Below are positions 40,979-48,829 of a stretch of 64,000 nt of DNA, in pieces. The position numbers and the translations under genes are program-made. This DNA comes from Actinacidiphila bryophytorum (GTDB lineage Bacteria > Actinomycetota > Actinomycetes > Streptomycetales > Streptomycetaceae): NCBI RefSeq assembly GCF_016916835.1, contig NZ_JAFFIX010000010.1, forward strand, positions 62,001 through 126,000. Reading direction: 5' to 3'. The first letter of the stretch is position 1. Every line of letters starts with the position of its first letter. The notes beneath the pieces were generated by a model, which was not told the DNA's origin, did not search any database, and saw only the letters and a list, made by a program, of their open reading frames with translations.

Positions 40979-42442
40979 ATGACCGACACCCGCCCGCCGT
41001 CCGTGCGGGCCGCAGCGGGGCGGCCGGCGTCCCGCAAGGGACTGGCGCTGACCCTGATCGCGCTGGCGCAGATGATGGTCGTCCTCGACGTCTCGGTCGT
41101 GAACGTGGCCCTGCCGTCCATCCAGCACGCCCTGGACTTCTCCCCCGCCCACCTGGAGTGGGTCGTCAACGCCTACGCGCTGGCCTTCGGCGGCCTGCTG
41201 CTGCTCGGCGGTCGCGTCGCCGACCGCTACGGCCGCCGCAGGACCTTCGCCGCGGGCGCCGCCCTGCTCACCGCGGCCTCGCTGCTCGGCGGCCTGGCCA
41301 CCGGCCAGGCCTGGCTGCTCGCCGCCAGGACCGCGCAGGGCGTCGCGGGCGCGCTCATCGCCCCCGCCGCACTGGCCCTGCTGACCGCCACCTTCGCGGA
41401 GGGCGCAGAGCGCAACCGGGCGATGGGCGTCTACGGAGCCGTCTCCGGGGTCGGCGGCGCGCTGGGCAATGTGCTCGGCGGGGTCTTCACCGACGAGCTG
41501 AGCTGGCGCTGGGTGCTCTTCATCAACGTGCCCGTCGGCGCCTTCGTGCTGGTCGCGGCCCCGCTCGCCTTCCGCGAGTCGAAGCCGGCCGCCGGGCGCC
41601 TGGACCTGCCGGGCGCGAGCACCGCAACGGGCGGCATGTCGCTGGTGGTCTACGGGCTGATCAACGCCGCCTCGCACTCCTGGGGCAGCGCGGCCACCGT
41701 GGCGCCGCTGGCGGCGGGCGCGGCCCTGCTCGCGGCCTTCCTGGTGATCGAGGTGCGCTCGCGCACCCCGCTGATGCCGCTGCGGATCTTCGCCGACCGC
41801 AACCGGTCGGGCGCCTTCGCGGTGATGCTCGCGGTCGGCTCCTCGCTGATCGTGCTGTTCTACTTCCTCACCCTCTTCCTGCAGGTCGTGCTGCGCTTCA
41901 GCCCGCTCAGGACCGGCTTCTCCTTCCTCGCCTTCGCCGTCGGCGCTGCGGTGTGCGCGACGGCGAGCAGCGCCCTGGTGGGCCGCACCGGACCGCGGGC
42001 GCTGCTGACCGCGGGCACCGCGGTCTCGGCGGGCGGGATGCTGTGGCTGTCCAGGATCGACGCGCACAGCACCTACGGCGCCGACGTCTTCGGCCCGCTG
42101 CTGATCGGCGGCTGCGGGCTCGGGCTGTGCTTCGTACCGCTGGCCCTGACCGCGGTCGCCGGGGTCAGGGGCGAGGAGAGCGGGGTGGCCTCGGCGCTGC
42201 TGAACACCGCCCAGCAGGTCGGCGGCGCCCTCGGGCTCGCGGTGCTGGGCACCGTCGCGGCGACCGCGACCCGGCACCGGCTGGCGCAGCCCGGCGCCGA
42301 CCCGGCCGGCGCGCTCGTGCACGGCTACGGGGTGGGCTTCCTGGTGGCCGGCTGCGTCCTGCTGGGCGCCGCGGCCGTCGCGGCGCTGGCCATCCGGGTG
42401 CCGGCCGGGCAGCGGGACGCGGCGGTGCCTGCCGTGCTGTGA
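40979..42442 (+). CDS. MFS drug exporter, DHA2 (EmrB/QacA) family, 14 helices
   Basis: A 487-residue proton-driven exporter. The first helix region has the DHA2 motif ALAQMMVVLDVSVVNVALPS; motif A is GRVADRYGRRRTF; motif C is in GVYGAVSGVGGALGNVLGGV (with DELSWRWVLFINVPVGAFVL after it). Length and pattern fit 14 transmembrane helices. ATG 40979 lies 31 bp after the third of three GGGGCANNNTGCCCC operators. The next gene encodes a TetR protein, the usual repressor of such exporters, so the two form a drug-efflux unit whose inducer is unknown. A hairpin (42449-42482) separates them, suggesting separate or partly attenuated expression of tetR. Confidence 0.93.
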   Translation: MTDTRPPSVRAAAGRPASRKGLALTLIALAQMMVVLDVSVVNVALPSIQHALDFSPAHLEWVVNAYALAFGGLLLLGGRVADRYGRRRTFAAGAALLTAASLLGGLATGQAWLLAARTAQGVAGALIAPAALALLTATFAEGAERNRAMGVYGAVSGVGGALGNVLGGVFTDELSWRWVLFINVPVGAFVLVAAPLAFRESKPAAGRLDLPGASTATGGMSLVVYGLINAASHSWGSAATVAPLAAGAALLAAFLVIEVRSRTPLMPLRIFADRNRSGAFAVMLAVGSSLIVLFYFLTLFLQVVLRFSPLRTGFSFLAFAVGAAVCATASSALVGRTGPRALLTAGTAVSAGGMLWLSRIDAHSTYGADVFGPLLIGGCGLGLCFVPLALTAVAGVRGEESGVASALLNTAQQVGGALGLAVLGTVAATATRHRLAQPGADPAGALVHGYGVGFLVAGCVLLGAAAVAALAIRVPAGQRDAAVPAVL

Positions 42443-42448
42443 CCCGGG

Positions 42449-42482
42449 GGCCCGCGGGCTCACGGCAGGGTGCCCGCGGGCC
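42449..42482 (+). terminator. Hairpin after the exporter gene
   Basis: GGCCCGCGGGC (42449-42459) pairs with its complement (42472-42482) around a 12-base loop, seven bases after the exporter stop. Confidence 0.75.
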
Positions 42483-42563
42483 GTCGGCGCCGCGGCCCGG
42501 CGCGTCCCCTACCGTAGGGAGCCGCCCGGGGTGGCCCGGGCGGGCGAGAGAAGGGGAGCGGCG

Positions 42564-43178
42564 ATGTCCACGTCCTCCGCTGCGTACGGGCCGCCGGGCA
42601 CGCCCGGGCGCGGCCCCGACCCGCGCGCGGCAAGGAGCAGGGCCGCGGCCCTGGCCGCCGCGCAGGAGCTGCTGGTGGAGCAGGGGTGGGCCGCGGTGAC
42701 GCATGTCGCGGTGGCCGCCCGCAGCGGGGTCGGGCGCACCACCCTCTACCGGCACTGGCCCGACACCTCCGGCATGCTGCGGGACGCGGTCGTGCAGCGC
42801 ATACAGGCCGCGCACATCACCCCGTCCGGCGACCTGCGCGCGGACCTGGTGGGCGAGCTGGACGCGCTGCGCCGGCTGCTGCACGACCCGGTGAGCGAGC
42901 ACGGGATGCGGGCGGTCATCGAGCGGGCCGGGGTGGACCCGGTCTTCGCCCGGCTCAAGCAGGAGCTGTACGCGGCCGGTTCGCGGGTGCAGCGGGAGAT
43001 CCTGGAGCGGGCGCGGGCTGCGGGCGAGCTGCCCGCGGACCTCGACGTGGACCTGGCGGTCGACCGGCTCGCGGGCCCGCTGGTCTACCGGCGGCTGCTG
43101 GCCGGGGCGGAGTTCGGCACCGACGTGGTGCAGGCGGTCGTGGACGGCTTCCTGGCCGCGGAGGCGCCGCGCGGCTGA
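42564..43178 (+). CDS. TetR-family repressor next to MFS exporter
   Basis: A 204-residue TetR protein. Helix-turn-helix at about residues 25-65 (SRAAALAAAQELLVEQGWAA, VAARSGVGRTTLYRHWPDTS); the C-terminal ligand domain (LGELDALRRLLHDPVSEHG-like VGELDALRRLLHDP, VDRLAGPLVYRRLLAGAEFG) belongs to the TetR_C_11/16 kind. ATG 42564 has AAGGGGAG upstream. Its likely targets are the three GGGGCANNNTGCCCC sites before the exporter; no copy occurs directly upstream of tetR itself. It ends in a perfect bidirectional hairpin shared with the convergent KAS III gene. Confidence 0.9.
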   Translation: MSTSSAAYGPPGTPGRGPDPRAARSRAAALAAAQELLVEQGWAAVTHVAVAARSGVGRTTLYRHWPDTSGMLRDAVVQRIQAAHITPSGDLRADLVGELDALRRLLHDPVSEHGMRAVIERAGVDPVFARLKQELYAAGSRVQREILERARAAGELPADLDVDLAVDRLAGPLVYRRLLAGAEFGTDVVQAVVDGFLAAEAPRG

Positions 43179-43180
43179 GG

Positions 43181-43208
43181 GACCGGCCGCCCCACGGGGC
43201 GGCCGGTC
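43181..43208. terminator. Bidirectional terminator hairpin
   Basis: GACCGGCCGCCCC (43181-43193) and its complement (43196-43208) with only AC between, between the convergent tetR and KAS III genes. Confidence 0.85.
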
Positions 43209-43218
43209 GCGGCCCGGG

Positions 43219-44220
43219 TCAGGGCAGGACGGCCACCAGTGCCGCGTACGACAGCCCCGAGCCGTAGCCGAGGAGCAGGGCGGTGTCGCCGGTGACGGCC
43301 TGGCCCGAGGCGAGCAGCGACTCCATCGCCAGCGGGATGGAGGCCCCCGAGGTGTTGCCGGTGGTGACGATGTCCTTGGCGACCGCGACCCGCGAGGGCA
43401 GGCCCATGGAGCGGGTCATCGCGTCGATGATCCGCTCGTTGGCCTGGTGCGGCACGAAGGCGTCGAGGTCGTCAGGGGTGATGCCGGCGGCCTCGACGGC
43501 CTGGACGGCGACCTTGGACATCTCGTAGACGGCCCAGCGGAAGACCCGCTGGCCGTCCTGCCGCAGTGCGGGGAAGGGCTGTCCCGGTGCGTCCCGCAGC
43601 GCGTCCCACGGCACGCTCTGGGTGATCGCGTCGGCCTGGGAGCCGTCGGCGCCCCACACGACCGGCCCGATGCCCGGGGTGTCGGACGGGCCGACGACGA
43701 CGGCGCCCGCCCCGTCGCCGAAGATGAACGCGGTGGAGCGGTCGGTCAGGTCGAGGATGTCGGTCATCCGCTCGACGCCGACGACCAGTACGTGACCGCC
43801 GCGGGCGCGCACCGCGTCGGAGGCCAGCACGATGCCGTGCACGAAGCCCGCGCAGCCGGCCGAGATGTCGAAGCCCGCGGCCCCGGTGGCGCCGATGCGG
43901 TGGGCGATCTCGGTGGCGATCGCCGGCGTCTGCTTCAGGTGCGTGAAGGTCGCGGCGATCACGCAGGTGATGGCGTCGGGGGCGAGCCCGGCTGCCGCGA
44001 TGGCCTTGCTCGCGGCCTGTTCCGCCATGACGCCCAGGGTCTCGTCGGGTCCCGCCCAGCGGCGGGTGACGATGCCGGTTCTCGACCGGATCCACTCGTC
44101 GGTGGAGTCGATGTGCCGGCACACCTCGGCGTTGTCGACGACCCGGCGCGGGCGGTAGGCGCCGACCCCGAGGATCCGGGTGTGCCGCGCACCGGCGGAC
44201 ACGGCGATCTCAGCTTTCAT
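43219..44220 (-). CDS. 3-oxoacyl-ACP synthase III (KAS III, FabH-like)
   Basis: A 333-residue thiolase-fold condensing enzyme. The triad is complete: C123 in DISAGCAGF, H258 in FVPHQANERI and N289 in VTTGNTSGASIP. RILGVGAYRPRRVV and SRTGIVTRRWA are normal KAS III features. ATG 44220 has AAGG upstream. It stands alone, away from a fabD-fabH-acpP-fabF operon, and its N-terminal extension and sequence suggest a second KAS III, which in streptomycetes may start branched fatty acids or a specialised product. It is divergent from a small secreted protein gene. Confidence 0.9.
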   Translation of the reverse strand: MKAEIAVSAGARHTRILGVGAYRPRRVVDNAEVCRHIDSTDEWIRSRTGIVTRRWAGPDETLGVMAEQAASKAIAAAGLAPDAITCVIAATFTHLKQTPAIATEIAHRIGATGAAGFDISAGCAGFVHGIVLASDAVRARGGHVLVVGVERMTDILDLTDRSTAFIFGDGAGAVVVGPSDTPGIGPVVWGADGSQADAITQSVPWDALRDAPGQPFPALRQDGQRVFRWAVYEMSKVAVQAVEAAGITPDDLDAFVPHQANERIIDAMTRSMGLPSRVAVAKDIVTTGNTSGASIPLAMESLLASGQAVTGDTALLLGYGSGLSYAALVAVLP

Positions 44221-44555
44221 GGGAGCCTTTCAGGCCATCGACCGGGACGGGAACGAACCACGGTACCGGGGCATGATCTCTCCGATCCGCAGCGGATGCT
44301 GCCGCTTGCCGGGCTGCTGCCGGGAAGGCGTACGACCGGGCGTCCATTGTATGGCGGGCGTATCTTCGGCCCGCGGCGGACCGGCGGTGCGGCGAGCTGG
44401 GGCGAAGGCCCGGCCGCAGGACGGCCGGTTCGGGTCTGCGGCCGCCCGCCGTGCCGTCCCGGGCGTTGCCAACGCCCCCTGCGGGGCCGCACTTTGGTGC
44501 GGTCAGTTCGGTCCCCGGGCGGCCCCTCACGCCCGGCACAAGGAAAGGACCCGCA
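44221..44555. other. 335-bp divergent promoter region
   Basis: Between the KAS III gene and the small secreted protein gene. A -10-like TACAAT occurs on the minus strand (44351-44346), 125 bp before the KAS III start, without a good -35. On the right, GGGCGTT-GCC-AACGCCC (44461-44477) is a perfect 7+3+7 inverted repeat that could be an operator for the secreted protein gene. Confidence 0.5.
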
Positions 44556-45035
44556 GTGCCCCGCAGACTCTCCGTCCTCGCCACCGCAGCCGCCTGCCTC
44601 GCCGCCGCGGCGGTGTCGGCCGGCTCCGCCACGGCGGCGGCGCCCGCCGATCCCCCCACCTCAGGCGCCCCGTGCGCCACCGCCGCAGGCGGCGTCCGGC
44701 TCGACGGGCTCGCCTTCGACCCGCCGTCGGTGCCCGCCGGCGGCACTTCGACGGCCTCCCTGACCGCGACCAACTGCTCGGACCACGACGTCACGGTCCG
44801 CGAGACCTGGGCCGCCCGCTTCCTGTCCGGCAGCTCCACCGGGGTGCCGGCCGGCTGCCCGGTGATCGACCCGCTGCCGCGATCGGTCACCTTCGGCCCG
44901 CATGAGAGGGTCGTGACGTCGACGGCCTACCTGGTCTTCGCCGACTGCACGGCCGACCTGCTGCGGCTGACGGTCACCGTGAGCCAGGACGGGGTCCCGC
45001 CCGCGAGCAGGACGGCCGATCTGCTCATCGGGTGA
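44556..45035 (+). CDS. Small secreted protein, four-cysteine
   Basis: A 159-residue exported protein of unknown family. GTG 44556 follows AGGAAAGGA. Residues 1-29 are a signal peptide (basic VPRRLSVLATAAACLAAAAV, then SAGSATAA). The mature part reads like an immunoglobulin-type beta sandwich: VRLDGLAFDPPSVPAGGTST, SLTATNCSDHDVTVRETWAA, VTVSQDGVPPASRTADLLI, with four Cys able to form two disulfide bonds. No catalytic residues are apparent. A very strong terminator hairpin follows. Confidence 0.75.
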   Translation: MPRRLSVLATAAACLAAAAVSAGSATAAAPADPPTSGAPCATAAGGVRLDGLAFDPPSVPAGGTSTASLTATNCSDHDVTVRETWAARFLSGSSTGVPAGCPVIDPLPRSVTFGPHERVVTSTAYLVFADCTADLLRLTVTVSQDGVPPASRTADLLIG

Positions 45036-45047
45036 CCCGCGGCGCCG

Positions 45048-45089
45048 AGCGGCCGCTGTACGCCCTTCACGGGGCGTACAGCGGCCGCT
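45048..45089 (+). terminator. Terminator of the secreted-protein gene
   Basis: Perfect 18-base arms, AGCGGCCGCTGTACGCCC (45048-45065) and its complement (45072-45089), loop TTCACG, 13 bases after the stop codon. Confidence 0.9.
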
Positions 45090-45178
45090 GTGCGTCGCGC
45101 TGCGCGATGCCAACCGAAGCAAACATGTTTCAACACCGACGGGACATCACGGTCCGGCAACGCATCAGGATCAGGGCG

Positions 45179-45207
45179 TTGACGGCCCCCTGCATGTGGC
45201 GTAGAAC
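45179..45207 (+). promoter_or_regulatory. Promoter of the second ABC transporter operon
   Basis: -35 TTGACG (45179-45184), 17-bp spacer, -10 TAGAAC (45202-45207). The palindrome AAACATGTTT (45121-45130) sits 48 bp upstream of the -35 and may be an activator or repressor site. Confidence 0.65.
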
Positions 45208-45359
45208 TACCCTGCAGTTGCGATGGCGTTTCATCTTGGTGACTTCTGTTGGAAACGGCTCGGCGCTAGTAGACCCGTCAGAGCCTCCGCTCCGTCAGCA
45301 TTTCGCCTTCAGCTCTCCCACAAGTCCCCTATAAGCGCCCACACACACATGGAGGCACC

Positions 45360-46727
45360 ATGTCGGACGTCGAGACGTCGGGAACCGGCACGGGCAGCAG
45401 CCCGTCCCCGTCGCGGAGGAATCTGCTCAGGGGCGCGGCCGGTGCCGCGGGGCTCGCGGCAGTTTCCGGCGGCCTGCTGACGGCGTGCAGCAGCTCGGAC
45501 TCTGATGACAAGAAGTCCAGCGGTTCGAAGAGCACCGGCTCGGTGGCCGGCAGCACCGTCACCTTCGGGTCGAACTACTCCGACCCGGCCGCCAAGACCG
45601 CGTTCGCCGCGCTCACCACCGCGGCCACCGCGTCCTCGAAGGTGAAGGTGAACGTCAACACGGTCGACCACAACACCTTCCAGGACAACATCACCAGCTA
45701 CCTGCAGGGCACCCCGGACGACCTGTTCACCTGGTTCGCCGGCTACCGCATGCAGTACTTCGCGGCGCAGGGCCTGGCCGAGCCGCTGGACGACGTCTGG
45801 GAGAAGATCGGCGGCAACTTCGGCCCCGCGGCCAAGCAGCTGTCCACCGGTCTCGACGGCCACCAGTACCTGGTGCCGCTGTACAACTACCCGTGGGTGG
45901 TCTTCTACAACAAGTCGGTCTTCGCGTCGAAGGGCTACACCGTCCCGACCACCTGGGACGACTACATCGCGCTGGCCAAGAAGATGAAGACCGACGGCCT
46001 GATCCCGCTCGCGTTCGCGGACAAGGACGGCTGGCCCGCGCTGGGCACCTTCGACATCCTCAACCTGCGGATCAACGGGTACGACTACCACACGCAGCTG
46101 ATGACCCACAAGATCCCGTGGACCGACGCGGGTGTCGCCACGGTCTTCCAGCACTGGGCCGAGCTGATGCCGTACATGCAGTCCGGCGCCAACGGCCGCA
46201 TCTGGCAGGACGCCGCCAAGACCCTGGAGGCCAAGCAGGCCGGCATGATGTTCCAGGGCACCAACCAGGTCGCCGCCCAGTACGTGACGGACAAGGCGAA
46301 CCTGGAGGACCTGGACTTCTTCGTCTTCCCCGAGATCAACCCCAAGTGGGGCCAGGACTACATGGACGCCCCCACCGACGGCTTCATGCTGAGCAAGAAG
46401 TCCAAGAACAAGGACGCGGCCAAGGCGATCCTGGAGTACATCGGCACCGGCCCGGCCGAGGCCGAGTACCTCAAGACCGACCAGTGGGACGTCGGCCTGG
46501 CCAACGGCCTGCAGGTGCCGACGTACAACGCGATCCAGAAGAAGTCGGTCACCGAGATCGGCAAGTGCAAGGCCGTCGCGCAGTTCATGGACCGCGACGC
46601 GGACCCGGCCATGGCCAAGGCGATGATCTCGATCATCCAGAAGTTCATCGACGACCCGAGCTCCGGCAACATCGCCGCCCTGCAGAAGAGCGCGGAGCAG
46701 CAGGCGAAGGCGATCTATACCTCATGA
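45360..46727 (+). CDS. Sugar-binding lipoprotein with twin-arginine signal
   Basis: A 455-residue CUT1 solute-binding protein. The signal region combines a twin-arginine motif (SRRNLLRG) with a lipobox (LLTAC, Cys at residue 41), so it is probably exported folded by Tat and lipid-anchored. The mature part starts after an acidic/Ser-Lys linker with VTFGSNYSDPAAKTAFAALT and contains the typical LVPLYNYPWVVFYNKSVFAS and YMDAPTDGFMLSKKSKNKDA. It is first in an operon with two permeases; no GAGCGCTC box is near. The substrate is unknown, probably an oligosaccharide. Confidence 0.9.
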   Translation: MSDVETSGTGTGSSPSPSRRNLLRGAAGAAGLAAVSGGLLTACSSSDSDDKKSSGSKSTGSVAGSTVTFGSNYSDPAAKTAFAALTTAATASSKVKVNVNTVDHNTFQDNITSYLQGTPDDLFTWFAGYRMQYFAAQGLAEPLDDVWEKIGGNFGPAAKQLSTGLDGHQYLVPLYNYPWVVFYNKSVFASKGYTVPTTWDDYIALAKKMKTDGLIPLAFADKDGWPALGTFDILNLRINGYDYHTQLMTHKIPWTDAGVATVFQHWAELMPYMQSGANGRIWQDAAKTLEAKQAGMMFQGTNQVAAQYVTDKANLEDLDFFVFPEINPKWGQDYMDAPTDGFMLSKKSKNKDAAKAILEYIGTGPAEAEYLKTDQWDVGLANGLQVPTYNAIQKKSVTEIGKCKAVAQFMDRDADPAMAKAMISIIQKFIDDPSSGNIAALQKSAEQQAKAIYTS

Positions 46728-47734
46728 GTTCGACGTCCCACGCGGACACCGCGGCAGCGGCGCAGGACGGGGCTCCGGCCCCGGCCTCGCGCCGCCGCCG
46801 TGGTGTGCGCAGGCTCAGCGTCCGCGACAGGGTCGTGGTCGGGGTACTGCTGGGCATACCGCTGCTGCTCGACCTGGCCTTCGTGTGGTTCCCGGCGATC
46901 GGGACGGCGCTGCTGTCGTTCACCAAGTGGAACGGCGTGGGCAGCCTGCACACCCAGACCTGCAAGCCCAACGTCCCGTCGATCCTGAACAACGGCTGCT
47001 GGTACGGGGTCCAGAACTACCACCAGGCCGCCACGATCTACCCCGAGTTCTGGCCCGCGGTCCGCCACAACCTCATCTGGCTGGCGGTCTTCGTACTGAT
47101 CGCCACCCCGCTGGGCATGCTCTTCGCGGTGCTGATCGACCGTGGCATCCGGGGCAGCCGGATGTACCAGAGCATCCTGTTCCTGCCGGTCATGCTCTCG
47201 CTCGCGCTGGTCGGCATCATCTGGGAGTTCATGTACTCGCAGAACTACGGGCTGATCAACACCGTGCTCGGGCGCACCAGCGACAGCAACGCCATCGACT
47301 GGCTCGGCAATCCGCATCTGAACCTGTGGTCGGTGCTGGTCGAGGCGACCTGGCGGCAGTCCGGCTACGTGATGGTGCTGTACCTGGCGGGCCTGAAGGC
47401 GGTCGACCCGACGCTGCGCGAGGCGGCGCTGATGGACGGCGCCAACGCCTGGCAGACGTTCTGGCGGGTGATCTTCCCGGTGATGAAGCCGATCAACATC
47501 GTCGTCATGGTCGTCACCGTCATCGAGTCGCTGCGCGCCTTCGACCTGGTCTACATCACCAACAAGGGCATCAACGGCCTGGAACTGCTGTCGGTGCTGG
47601 TCACCTCGAACATCGTCGGCGAGACCCAGCGGGTCGGCTTCGGGTCTGCGCTGGGCGTGGTGCTGCTGGTCATCTCGCTGGTGCCGATCTCGGTGTTCCT
47701 GTACCAGACGTTCCGCCGGGAGGAAGCATCATGA
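46724..47734 (+). CDS. Sugar ABC transporter permease (MalF type)
   Basis: A 336-residue permease with a polar 30-residue start and about six to seven helices, first VVVGVLLGIPLLLDLAFVWF. The loop before helix 3 is unusually long and has two Cys (HTQTCKPNVPSILNNGCWYG), which could form a disulfide outside. The EAA loop is DPTLREAALMDGANAWQTFW. Its ATG overlaps the binding-protein stop (ATGA) and its stop overlaps the next start, so the three genes are translated together. No ATPase gene is linked. Confidence 0.9.
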   Translation: MSSTSHADTAAAAQDGAPAPASRRRRGVRRLSVRDRVVVGVLLGIPLLLDLAFVWFPAIGTALLSFTKWNGVGSLHTQTCKPNVPSILNNGCWYGVQNYHQAATIYPEFWPAVRHNLIWLAVFVLIATPLGMLFAVLIDRGIRGSRMYQSILFLPVMLSLALVGIIWEFMYSQNYGLINTVLGRTSDSNAIDWLGNPHLNLWSVLVEATWRQSGYVMVLYLAGLKAVDPTLREAALMDGANAWQTFWRVIFPVMKPINIVVMVVTVIESLRAFDLVYITNKGINGLELLSVLVTSNIVGETQRVGFGSALGVVLLVISLVPISVFLYQTFRREEAS

Positions 47735-48651
47735 CGACCGAAGCCCTCACCAGGCCGGGGAAGGCGGCGGCGCCGTCCGCCCCCGGCCGCAGGAGGACCC
47801 GGCCGTGGGGCCAGGTGGCCTCCCAGGCCTTCCTGATCGTCGCGTCGGTGCTGTGGCTGCTGCCGATCGCGTTCGCGCTGTACGTGGCCGTACGGCCGTA
47901 CAGCGACACCCGCAAGTACGGCTACGTCTCGATGCCGCACCACCTGACGCTGAAGAACTTCAGCGACGCGTGGACGCAGTCGGACATGCTGCACTTCTTC
48001 TGGAACTCGGTCATGATCACGGTTCCGGCGGTGGTCATCGTGCTGGCGCTGGCGTCGGGCGTGGCCTTCGTACTGAGCCGGGTGGACGTCAAGTTCAACG
48101 TCGCGCTGCTGATCCTGTTCACGGCCGGCAACCTGCTGCCCCAGCAGGTGATCATCACCCCGCTCTACCGGCTGTACCTGAAGATCACCCTGCCGCACTT
48201 CGTGAGCGACAGCGGGCTGATGTACAACTCCATCTTCGGCCTGATCGCCATCAACGTGGCCTTCCAGCTGGGCTTCTGCGTCTTCGTGCTGAGCAACTAC
48301 ATGAAGTCGGTGCCCGAGGAGATGTACGAGGCCGCGCTGGTGGACGGGGCGTCGCTGTGGACCCGCTTCTGGCGGCTGACCATCCCGCTGTGCCGGCCGG
48401 CGCTCGCGGCGCTGGCCACGCTGCTGACGACGTGGATCTACAACGACTTCTTCTGGGCGATCACCCTGATGTCGTCGGGCGACAAGCGCCCGGTGACCTC
48501 GGCGCTGGCGAACCTGCAGGGGCAGTTCGTCAGCAACCAGAACCTCATCGCGGCTGCCGCGATGATCGCGGCGGTGCCGACCCTGGTGGTCTACATCCTG
48601 CTGCAGAAGCAGTTCATCGCCGGCCTGTCGCTGGGCGCCAGCAAGGGCTGA
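47731..48651 (+). CDS. Sugar ABC transporter permease (MalG type)
   Basis: A 306-residue permease, last in the operon. Six helices start with AFLIVASVLWLLPIAFALYV; the EAA loop is VPEEMYEAALVDGASLWTRF, followed by RPALAALATLLTTWIYNDFF. The C-terminus VYILLQKQFIAGLSLGASKG is typical of MalG proteins. A GC-rich hairpin (48671-48705) follows, before the promoter of the Cip1 homologue gene. Confidence 0.9.
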   Translation: MTTEALTRPGKAAAPSAPGRRRTRPWGQVASQAFLIVASVLWLLPIAFALYVAVRPYSDTRKYGYVSMPHHLTLKNFSDAWTQSDMLHFFWNSVMITVPAVVIVLALASGVAFVLSRVDVKFNVALLILFTAGNLLPQQVIITPLYRLYLKITLPHFVSDSGLMYNSIFGLIAINVAFQLGFCVFVLSNYMKSVPEEMYEAALVDGASLWTRFWRLTIPLCRPALAALATLLTTWIYNDFFWAITLMSSGDKRPVTSALANLQGQFVSNQNLIAAAAMIAAVPTLVVYILLQKQFIAGLSLGASKG

Positions 48652-48670
48652 GCGGGCAGGGCGGTGCGGA

Positions 48671-48705
48671 CGGGGCCGGTGGCGCGGGGTGCGCCGCCGG
48701 CCCCG
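48671..48705 (+). terminator. Terminator of the second ABC operon
   Basis: 15-base arms, CGGGGCCGGTGGCGC (48671-48685) with 48691-48705, one mismatch, loop GGGGT; 19 bases after the last stop codon. Confidence 0.8.
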
Positions 48706-48737
48706 CCGCCGTCTTCCGGCCGCGGCGGCAGGAGGCA

Positions 48738-48766
48738 TTGACAGGGGCTTGACACGATTCCATAGT
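48738..48766 (+). promoter_or_regulatory. Promoter of the CBM2-Cip1 gene
   Basis: -35 TTGACA (48738-48743), 17-bp spacer, -10 CATAGT (48761-48766). A second TTGACA starts at 48749 but has no -10 at a proper distance. The operator overlaps the -10. Confidence 0.65.
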
Positions 48767-48785
48767 GTGGGAGCGCTCCCACACT
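48764..48785. promoter_or_regulatory. 22-bp perfect CebR-type operator of the Cip1 homologue
   Basis: Half-site AGTGTGGGAGC followed by its exact reverse complement; the central 14 bp are TGGGAGCGCTCCCA, identical to the GH6 operator. It covers the -10 box and transcription start of the gene. Confidence 0.9.
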
Positions 48786-48829
48786 CCTGTGCGGGAGCGG
48801 AACTCCCCCCACATGCCCAGGAGGTCCCC

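Larger units (their letters stand above)
45036..45359. other. 324-bp region with terminator and promoter of the ABC operon
   Basis: Contains the hairpin at 45048-45089, a palindromic AAACATGTTT at 45121-45130, and a promoter at 45179-45207. The leader of the ABC operon is about 145 bases long. No small gene with a ribosome site was found. Confidence 0.65.

Noticed and set aside
34352..44220. A natural-product gene cluster around the phosphopantetheinyl transferase and KAS III
   Set aside because: No polyketide synthase, peptide synthetase, terpene synthase or tailoring set is present between them; the genes are individually transcribed.
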